A stretch of DNA of 64,000 bases from Mixta calida (GTDB lineage Bacteria; Pseudomonadota; Gammaproteobacteria; Enterobacterales; Enterobacteriaceae), in assembly GCF_002953215.1 (NCBI RefSeq), contig NZ_CP026378.1:2772540-2836539 (forward strand), in the 5' to 3' direction. Made by a program: the position numbers and the translations under genes. This document shows positions 7,517 through 14,662 of this stretch, in pieces. The stretch's first letter is position 1, and every line of letters begins with the position of its first letter. Under the pieces are notes generated by a model. That model was not told the origin of the DNA and made no database searches. It saw only the letters and a list, made by a program, of their open reading frames with translations.

Positions 7517-9816
7517 GCGACATTCTGACGCAGCGCAACATCGCCAACGGCGAAGCGATGATTGAAGGGCTGGGCGCGCGCCGCGATCGCGCCGACGGCC
7601 GGCTAAAAGTTCAGGGGCTGGCGCGCTACGCCGTAGATCATCCGGTGGAGAATCTTTGCCACGCCATAGTGGTGCAATCCACGATTCCTGAAGGAGAAAT
7701 TACCCATATCGATTGTGACGCCGCGCGTCAGATGCCCGGCGTGCTGGCAGTTTACACCCACGAAAGCGGGCTGACGATTCATCCGGCGGCCACCTTCGCC
7801 AGCGGCGGCGCGGCGGCGCAATCTTTCGTGCCGCTACAGGGGCCGGGCGTGCGCTGGAACGGGCAGCATGTGGCGCTGGTAGTGGCGGAAACGCTGGAAC
7901 AGGCGAAAGCGGCGGCGGCCACCATCCATATCGACTATGAGGTGCGGCCCGCCATTATTCATCCTGACGACCCTCTCGCTCAACCGAAACCGGTCGGGGA
8001 TTTGGATATTGAGTGGGGCGACGCGCAGCAGGCGCTGCGTGAGGCGAGCGTGACGGTCAGCGGCGTCTACACCACGCCGCGTGAATATAATCTGCCGATT
8101 GAGCTGCACGGCTGCATCGCCGACTGGCGCGACGGTGAAATCACGCTTTGGGAGCCGAGCCAGTGGGTCGGCGGCGCGCGCAGCGTGGTGGCGCAGTGGA
8201 TGGGCATCGATATTGAGAAAGTGCGCGTGCTGTCGCCCTTCACCGGCGGCGGTTTCGGCTCGAAGGGCGGCATCCAGCCCCACTCCGCGCTGGCATGCGC
8301 CGCCTCGCGCGCGCTGGGCCGTCCGGTGAAGCTGGTGCTGACGCGCGGGCAGACCTTTACCGGCTTCGGCGGGCGACCGCGCACGCGCCAGGCATTGCAG
8401 CTGGCTGCCGACAGCGAGGGCAAACTTCAGGCGATCGTCCATGAAAGCTGGAATGAAACCGCGCGCGACGATACCCATCTGGAACCCTGCAACTCGGTCA
8501 CCGCCATTATGTATGCGGTGCCTAATTTTATCTCCCGCCATCAACTGGTGCCGGTCAACACCGTTAATCCCGGCTGGATGCGCGCGCCGGGCGAAAACCC
8601 CAGCAGCTGGGCGATTGAGGTGGCGATGGACGAGCTGGCGTACGCGCTGAAGCTTGACCCGCTTGAGCTGCGGCTGCGCAACTATGCGGATGAAGATCCG
8701 CAGGCGAAGATCCCCTGGAGTTCGCGGCGGCTGCGCGAGGCGTATCAGGCCGGGGCGCAGGCCTTCGGCTGGGCGCAGCGCCCGCAGGAACCAGGCACGT
8801 TGCGTGAAGGCCGTCAGCGCATCGGCTGGGGCATGGCCTCCGGCAGCTACCCGGTGCGGCGTACCCCCGGCGAGGCGGCCATCCGGCTGAATCAGGACGG
8901 CACGCTGGAGGTGCGCAGCAGCGGTGCCGACATCGGCACCGGCACCTACACCATTCTGGCGCAGACCGCCGCCGAGGTGTTGAGCGTCGCCTCCGATCGC
9001 ATCAGCGTCAGCCTCGGCGATACCGATCTGCCGCGCGCGCCGGTAGCAGGCGGCTCGCAGCTGGCGAACCTGCTGACCGCGGCAGTGTATAAAACCGCGC
9101 TGAAGCTGCGCGAGGAGCTGATTACGCTGGCGGTCGGCAGCGCCGAATCGCCGCTGTTCGGCGCACGCCGCGAAGATGTCATTCTTGAGCAGGGCCAGCT
9201 GCGGCTGTTCAGTCAGCCCGGCAGCAGCCTGAGCTTCGCCGATCTGCTGCGCTGCGCCGGACGCGACGCGCTGGAGACGCATGCCGACACTTTTCCGCCC
9301 GACGCCACGCAGCAGGATCGCGAGGCGGCCGACCGCACCTCGTCGAAGATGATTCCACCAACCGCAGGCGGCTACTCCGCGCACAGCTGGAGCGCCATTT
9401 TTGTCGAGGTAGCGGTGGATGAAGATTTCGGCACGGTGCGTGTGCGGCGTATTGTCGGCGCCTTCGACAGCGGCCGTCTCTATAATCCGAAACTGGCGGA
9501 AAGCCAGTGGATCGGCGCGATGGTGATGGGCATCGGCCAGGCGCTGCTGGAAGAAGGCGAGATCGACGATGGCAACGGCCGCATTCTCAATGCCAGCCTG
9601 GCGGACTATCTGGTGGCGGTTAACGCCGATATCCCGGATATGGCGGTGATCAACGTCGGCGAGCCGGACTATCAGGCAAGCGCGCTGGGCGGCAAGGCGG
9701 TGGGCGAACTGGGAATAGTCGGCGTGGCGGCGGCGATCGCCAACGCGGTATTTCATGCCACCGGCAAACGCATTCGCGATCTGCCGATTACGCTGGAAAA
9801 AATGTTAGCCGACTAA
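7513..9816 (+). CDS. Molybdenum hydroxylase, molybdopterin-binding subunit (PaoC-like)
   Basis: 767-residue catalytic subunit. GGGFGSKGG binds the cofactor, MRAPGENPSSWAIE is the substrate/Mo-channel segment, and GGKAVGELG contains the catalytic Glu of the family near the C-terminus. It hydroxylates aldehydes or N-heterocycles using water; the true substrate is unknown. No XdhC/PaoD-type sulfuration chaperone or MocA-like gene is adjacent, so maturation must rely on a gene elsewhere. Third gene of the operon, with translational coupling to the FAD subunit. Confidence 0.93.
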   Translation: MSDILTQRNIANGEAMIEGLGARRDRADGRLKVQGLARYAVDHPVENLCHAIVVQSTIPEGEITHIDCDAARQMPGVLAVYTHESGLTIHPAATFASGGAAAQSFVPLQGPGVRWNGQHVALVVAETLEQAKAAAATIHIDYEVRPAIIHPDDPLAQPKPVGDLDIEWGDAQQALREASVTVSGVYTTPREYNLPIELHGCIADWRDGEITLWEPSQWVGGARSVVAQWMGIDIEKVRVLSPFTGGGFGSKGGIQPHSALACAASRALGRPVKLVLTRGQTFTGFGGRPRTRQALQLAADSEGKLQAIVHESWNETARDDTHLEPCNSVTAIMYAVPNFISRHQLVPVNTVNPGWMRAPGENPSSWAIEVAMDELAYALKLDPLELRLRNYADEDPQAKIPWSSRRLREAYQAGAQAFGWAQRPQEPGTLREGRQRIGWGMASGSYPVRRTPGEAAIRLNQDGTLEVRSSGADIGTGTYTILAQTAAEVLSVASDRISVSLGDTDLPRAPVAGGSQLANLLTAAVYKTALKLREELITLAVGSAESPLFGARREDVILEQGQLRLFSQPGSSLSFADLLRCAGRDALETHADTFPPDATQQDREAADRTSSKMIPPTAGGYSAHSWSAIFVEVAVDEDFGTVRVRRIVGAFDSGRLYNPKLAESQWIGAMVMGIGQALLEEGEIDDGNGRILNASLADYLVAVNADIPDMAVINVGEPDYQASALGGKAVGELGIVGVAAAIANAVFHATGKRIRDLPITLEKMLAD

Positions 9817-9880
9817 TCGGTATCAGCGGAATGGTTCTAAGCTATAGTGCAACGCAGAGCTGAAAACCTGAGGAGGCACA

Positions 9881-11341
9881 ATGGCCACTGCCCATTCCGC
9901 TAATGGATTAACCACCGCGCAGGCGCTGGAGCGACTGGATGCACTTTACTACCAGGCCGTAAACGCCCTGCGCAATGCGATTAAAACCTTTATTGAAGAA
10001 GGCTCGCTACCCGACGCGCAGGCGCGCGCCGACGGCCTGTTTGTTTACCCGGAGCTGCGCATCAGCTGGGACGGCGCTTCGCCGCATAAAAACCGCAGCC
10101 GCGCCTGGGGTCGATTCAGCCATGCCGGTAGCTACGCCACCACCATTACCCGCCCGGAACTGCTGCGCCACTATCTGCGCGAACAGCTGTCGGTAATCGA
10201 GCGCGACTATGAGGTGACGATCGAAGTGTGCCCTTCGCGTCAGGAGATCCCCTTCCCTTACGTGATTGACGGTTCCGATCTCGAACTGGATCGCACCATG
10301 AGCAGCGCGCTGTCGAAGCATTTTCCTACGACCGATCTGGCAAATATCGGCGATGAAACGGCGGACGGTATCTTCAATACCACCAGCATTTTCCCGCTCA
10401 GCCATTTCGACGCGCTGCGCACCGACTTTTCGCTGGCGCGCCTGCGCCACTACACCGGCACGCCGCCGGAGCATTTTCAGCCCTTCGTACTGTTTACCAA
10501 CTACACGCGCTACGTCGATGAGTTTGTGCGCTGGGCCTGCGAGCAGATCGCCGATGAAAACAGCCCTTATACCGCACTCTCCTGCGCTGGCGGCGCCTTT
10601 ATCACCAAAGATACCGAAAATGCGGAAGCGGCGCTCTCCGATCTGGCGTGGAAAAAGCATCAGATGCCCGCCTGGCACCTGACCGCGCCCGACAGACGCG
10701 GCATTACGCTGGTGAATATCGGCGTCGGCCCCTCCAACGCCAAAACCATCTGCGATCATCTGGCGGTGCTGCGTCCGCACGCCTGGCTGATGATTGGTCA
10801 CTGCGGCGGCCTGCGCGAAAGCCAGCAGATCGGCGACTACGTGCTGGCGCACGCCTATCTGCGCGACGATCATGTGCTGGACGCGGTGCTGCCGCCCGAT
10901 ATCCCGATCCCCAGCATCGCCGAGGTGCAGCGCGCGCTGTATGACGCCACCAAGGAGATCAGCGGCATGCCGGGCGAGGAGGTCAAAATGCGGCTGCGCA
11001 CCGGTACGGTGGTGACCACCGACGACCGCAACTGGGAGCTGCGCTACTCCGCATCCGCGCTGCGTTTTAACCTCAGCCGCGCGGTCGCCGTCGATATGGA
11101 AAGCGCCACTATCGCCGCTCAGGGCTATCGCTTCCGCGTGCCCTACGGCACCATGCTGTGCGTTTCCGATAAGCCGCTGCATGGCGAAATTAAGCTGCCG
11201 GGTCAGGCGAACCGCTTTTATGAAGGGGCGATCTCCGAACATTTGCAGATCGGCATTCGGGCTGTAGAGCTGCTGCGCGCCGAAGGCGACAAGCTGCACT
11301 CGCGTAAGCTGCGCACCTTTAACGAGCCGCCGTTTCGCTAA
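9881..11341 (+). CDS. amn: AMP nucleosidase
   Basis: 486-residue Amn; length and sequence match E. coli Amn (about 484). It hydrolyses AMP to adenine and ribose 5-phosphate in the cytoplasm. The N-terminal regulatory domain spans about 1-180. The C-terminal nucleoside-phosphorylase fold includes VNIGVGPSNAKTICDHLAVL and VDMESATIAAQGYRF. GAGGAG precedes the ATG, and a strong terminator follows. An adenine-type permease lies nearby (12741-14036, minus), but the two are separate transcripts. Confidence 0.96.
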   Translation: MATAHSANGLTTAQALERLDALYYQAVNALRNAIKTFIEEGSLPDAQARADGLFVYPELRISWDGASPHKNRSRAWGRFSHAGSYATTITRPELLRHYLREQLSVIERDYEVTIEVCPSRQEIPFPYVIDGSDLELDRTMSSALSKHFPTTDLANIGDETADGIFNTTSIFPLSHFDALRTDFSLARLRHYTGTPPEHFQPFVLFTNYTRYVDEFVRWACEQIADENSPYTALSCAGGAFITKDTENAEAALSDLAWKKHQMPAWHLTAPDRRGITLVNIGVGPSNAKTICDHLAVLRPHAWLMIGHCGGLRESQQIGDYVLAHAYLRDDHVLDAVLPPDIPIPSIAEVQRALYDATKEISGMPGEEVKMRLRTGTVVTTDDRNWELRYSASALRFNLSRAVAVDMESATIAAQGYRFRVPYGTMLCVSDKPLHGEIKLPGQANRFYEGAISEHLQIGIRAVELLRAEGDKLHSRKLRTFNEPPFR

Positions 11342-11376
11342 GCGTTTCTTACTTTTCGCCAGGCATAAGCATCCAC

Positions 11377-11403
11377 AAAAAAAGCGCCCACGGGCGCTTT
11401 TTT
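11377..11403. terminator. Rho-independent terminator after amn
   Basis: The short stem AAGCGCCC / GGGCGCTT is flanked by A and T runs, so it can work in both directions (amn on +, mdtI on -). Confidence 0.85.
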
Positions 11404-11475
11404 ATGTACGACGCTGAGCGCGCCGGGATGAGGGCGCTCTCTGTCGTGCTGTCACGTCAGGGAGCGTCCGGCGCG

Positions 11476-11805
11476 TCAGGCCAGCTTGATCATCATCATG
11501 CCGATCAGCAGCAGCGACAGACCAATCCAGCCGCGTGGACGCAAACGCTGACCAAACAGAATCCAGCCCGCCGCCAGCGTAGCGAGCACGCCGAAGCCGC
11601 CCCACAGCGCATAGGCGACCGCCAGATCGATCCCTTTAACCGCCTGGCCCAACGCGGTGAACGCGCCCATTACCAGCAGCAGCGACAGCAGGCCCGGCAG
11701 CCGTTTACGGAAGCCGTCCGAATATTTCAGGAAAATATTGGCGGCGATCTCCAGCACCACCGCCAGCATTAAAAACGCGATATGACCGTAATTAAGCGTT
11801 TGCAT
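11476..11805 (-). CDS. mdtI: Spermidine export SMR subunit MdtI
   Basis: 109-residue four-helix small multidrug resistance protein, matching E. coli MdtI in length and in the segments [18 protein letters not shown] and [10 protein letters not shown]. It works as a heterodimer with MdtJ in the inner membrane to export spermidine. The start at 11805 follows AAAAAGGAGGCCACC. The gene overlaps the mdtJ 3' end by 14 bp, as in E. coli. Because mdtJ is frameshifted here, MdtI may lack its partner. Confidence 0.93.
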   Translation of the reverse strand: MQTLNYGHIAFLMLAVVLEIAANIFLKYSDGFRKRLPGLLSLLLVMGAFTALGQAVKGIDLAVAYALWGGFGVLATLAAGWILFGQRLRPRGWIGLSLLLIGMMMIKLA

Positions 11806-12159
11806 GGTGGCCTCCTTTTTCCGCTTTACGCGCACGCGTTTTCTCCGTGCCGCCGTTCAGCAGCACGATGCCCGCAATCAGCACCAGCAAACCGCACGCT
11901 TTCAACAGCGGCAGCGGCTCCGCAAACCAGGCGACGCTGCACAGCGTAATCAGCAGCACGCCGATCCCTTCCCACAGCGCATAGGCTACCCCAGCGCGAT
12001 GCGCTTGATCGCCATCGACAGCGCAATATAGGAGAGCGTCACCATGACATACATCACCAGATGACCGGCCTGTCCGCCGTACAGGCTGGCAAACTTCATC
12101 GACAGCGTACCCGTCACTTCCGCAACGATCGAAAAAAGTAAAAATAACCAATACTTCAT
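11792..12159 (-). pseudogene. mdtJ: mdtJ with a one-base frameshift
   Basis: The N-terminal half (from ATG 12159: [20 protein letters not shown], to KRIALG) ends at a TAG near 11986. The C-terminal half ([17 protein letters not shown] to the end) continues in another frame. At the junction, minus-strand CTGGGGTAGCC would need one more G to read L-G-V-A-Y as in E. coli MdtJ. Both halves together give a normal length of about 122 residues. Either the gene is inactivated or a base is missing from the assembly in the G run. The encoded protein would be the MdtI partner. Confidence 0.85.
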
Positions 12160-12708
12160 TCTCTTGACCTCAAAACGATAAAAAACAACCAAACACTCCC
12201 CTGAAGCCGACAGAAAGCCGCCCGACAATGGGAAATGAATAAAAAATCCAGAATGTTGGATAGCTAGCCAGTCACTCCGCAGGGGCGATGCGCCAGGCAT
12301 TCAGCCGCGCAGGCGGGCGGTGGCTAAAGAGAAATGAAGAAAGCTACAGCTCGCTGCACCAGTGGGTTTCGCAAAGGAAGGCCGGGGCAGCCAGGATGAA
12401 TACGGAGACGTTAGGGGAAAATCTCTTACTACCTGTCAGCATATTTTTTCACTGTGTCAGTAAGTAAAAATGACCTGTTTCAGTGCCTCATTAATTGATT
12501 AAATAACGTTTTATGCAGCAAATATAGCATGAAACCGCTGTTTAAGTAAGCCTGCCATTATTAATGGTTATTTTTACTGACCTGCGTCAATGAATACTGG
12601 GCTTTTTCCGGCAAGAGAGAACGTCAAAAAATGGGCAGCGGAACGTTGCCGCGCGCGGCTTATCAGACTGACATAAGCGCTACAATAGCGGCCTCAGAAG
12701 GGAGAAAC
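12160..12708. other. Intergenic region upstream of mdtJ
   Basis: About 550 bp without a credible gene. It must hold the mdtJI promoter (AT-rich stretch 12430-12560). No repeat, tRNA or known motif was recognised. Confidence 0.5.
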
Positions 12709-12733
12709 AGGCCGCCGGAAGAACGCGGCGGCC
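12709..12733 (-). terminator. Terminator hairpin after the adenine-type permease
   Basis: Minus-strand stem GGCCGCCG...CGGCGGCC lies just past the stop at 12741 and is followed by a modest T-rich tract. Confidence 0.55.
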
Positions 12734-12740
12734 AAAGGGA

Positions 12741-14036
12741 TCAGGCGCTCAGCCAGCCGAGTTTAATGACAAACAGCGCTGACAGTACGATCAGCGCGGC
12801 GTTGAGCTCATGACGACGCCCGCTCAGCAGCTTCACCAGCGTCCAGGTGATAAAGCCGAAGGCGATGCCGTTAGCGATCGAGTAGGTCAGCGGCATGGTC
12901 AACGCGGTAACGGTCACCGGCGCGGCGGTAGTGATATCTTTCCAGTCGATCTCCGCCAGGCCGGAGGTCATCAGCACGGCGATAAACAGTAGCGCGGGCG
13001 CGGTAGCGTAGACCGGTACGCTGGAGGCGAGCGGCGCGAAGAACAGGCTCAGCAGAAACAGCGCGGCGACGACAACCGCCGTCAGCCCGGTGCGGCCGCC
13101 AGCGCTGACGCCCGCCGCCGATTCGATATAGCTGGTGGTGGTGGAGGTGCCCAGCAGCGAGCCAAACAGCGCGGCGGCGCTGTCTGCGATCAGCGCTTTG
13201 CCCATTTTCGGGATATTACCCTGCTCGTCCGCCAGCCCGGCGCGTTTCGTCACGCCGATCAGCGTCCCGGAGTTATCGAAGACATCGACAAACAGGAAGG
13301 CGAAGATCACGCCCACCAGCGAAATATCGAGCGCGCCTTTGATATCAAGCTGCATAAAGGTCGGCGCGATAGAGGGCGGCGCAGAAAAGACGCCCGCAAA
13401 GGGCGACAGACCGAGCGCCATTGAGAGAAAAGTTACCGCCAGAATGCCGATCAGCACTGCGCCGGTTACGCGCCGCGCTTCCAGCACCACGATGATGATA
13501 AAGCCCAGCATCGCCAGCAGCGGGCCGGGCTTCGTGAGGTCGCCGATGCCCACCAGCGTCGCCGGATTGCCGATCACGATGCCTGCACCCTGCAGGGCGA
13601 TGATCGCCAGAAACAGGCCGATGCCCGCCGCGATGCCGGATCGCAGCGGCAGCGGAATGCTGGCGATGATCCATTCACGGATTTTAAAAATGGAGAGCGC
13701 AAAAAAGATCAGCGCTGACAGAAATACCGCGCCCAGCGCGATCTGCCATGTGTAGCCCATATGCAGCACGACGGTATAGGTAAAAAAGGCGTTCAGCCCC
13801 ATGCCCGGCGCCAGCGCAATAGGATAATTAGCGATCAGTCCCATCAGCAGCGATCCGATTGCCGCCGCCAGGCAGGTCGCGACGAATACCGCGCCTTTGT
13901 CCATTCCGGTGGCGCTGAGAATGGTGGGGTTAACAAACAGGATATAGGCCATCGCCAGGAAGGTGGTGAAACCGGCTATTACTTCGGTGCGCACCGTGGT
14001 GTTGTGTGCTTTTAATTGAAATAGTTTTTCTGGCAT
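12741..14036 (-). CDS. AzgA-family purine permease (AdeP/AdeQ-like, probably adenine)
   Basis: 431-residue inner-membrane proton symporter with about 12-14 helices. The segments VRTEVIAGFTTFLAMAYI, FVNPTILSATGMDKGAVF, FDNSGTLIGVT and TSYIESAAGVSAGGRTGL align with E. coli adenine permeases AdeP (PurP) and AdeQ (YicO) better than with the guanine/hypoxanthine carriers GhxP/GhxQ. It would import adenine for salvage. Single gene, followed by a hairpin. Exact purine specificity is inferred from remembered family sequences. Confidence 0.88.
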   Translation of the reverse strand: MPEKLFQLKAHNTTVRTEVIAGFTTFLAMAYILFVNPTILSATGMDKGAVFVATCLAAAIGSLLMGLIANYPIALAPGMGLNAFFTYTVVLHMGYTWQIALGAVFLSALIFFALSIFKIREWIIASIPLPLRSGIAAGIGLFLAIIALQGAGIVIGNPATLVGIGDLTKPGPLLAMLGFIIIVVLEARRVTGAVLIGILAVTFLSMALGLSPFAGVFSAPPSIAPTFMQLDIKGALDISLVGVIFAFLFVDVFDNSGTLIGVTKRAGLADEQGNIPKMGKALIADSAAALFGSLLGTSTTTSYIESAAGVSAGGRTGLTAVVVAALFLLSLFFAPLASSVPVYATAPALLFIAVLMTSGLAEIDWKDITTAAPVTVTALTMPLTYSIANGIAFGFITWTLVKLLSGRRHELNAALIVLSALFVIKLGWLSA

Positions 14037-14662
14037 GCTGCTTCTCTCGTAGCGTTAGCGTGGTCACTTGCGTGAGGTTTCTCTTGCCGAAATAAAAGGA
14101 ATAAGAGCATTCCTGATTAGCAAGCGCTATGCCACAGCTGTCGCCCTGCCTTGCCCTTTGTCACGCCGTTCACCTTACAGAGACCCTGCACCACAACAAG
14201 GCCCCCAAAATGCGCATTGCACTAAAAGGGAGAACAACCTATGCCGCCGAAGCAAATCTTACTACAGCAGCGGGTTCCATCCTCTCTTATACGTCTGGCG
14301 GCTTATTCGCAGCTAAAAGCGCACGGTAGCTTTATATTTATTATTAACAAGATAAAAATCTTATCGTGCTGATTCAGATATTTTTAATGATAAATCCAGG
14401 TTATTACACTCTTTTTATCTTGTTAACGTCAAATTAATAAACCTCGTCATAAATCATAAAGTCGCCCCGATTAATCGTCCTGAACAATCAATAACGTAAT
14501 TAATAACAATAATTTGATTCGTTATTTTAACCTTATGTTTACATTGCTCTTTTTGACATCAGCGTAATCGTCTATTACTGTTAACTGGATATTTAAGACA
14601 AATCTTAAATATCGCTTAAGGAGAGAAAAGGAAAGAACAATAAAAATGGAGACCTGATTATT
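14037..14662. other. AT-rich intergenic region before the autotransporter
   Basis: About 625 bp with no supported gene. 14320-14620 is strikingly AT-rich compared with the flanks, and probably holds the permease promoter (minus) and the autotransporter promoter (plus). Such AT-rich DNA before a surface-protein gene is a typical H-NS target, but no specific site can be assigned by eye. Confidence 0.5.

Noticed and set aside
7834..9756. 640-codon open frame antisense to the molybdopterin subunit gene
   Set aside because: Shadow of a GC-rich gene: His/Arg/Ala-biased composition, no ribosome site, and a strongly conserved enzyme on the other strand.
10007..11299. 430-codon open frame antisense to amn
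   Set aside because: amn is complete and conserved on the plus strand; the antisense frame has shadow-type composition and no recognisable domain.
14080..14160. PurR-like palindrome (AGCAAGCGCTATGC) upstream of the adenine-type permease
   Set aside because: Too far from the PurR consensus to claim a site.
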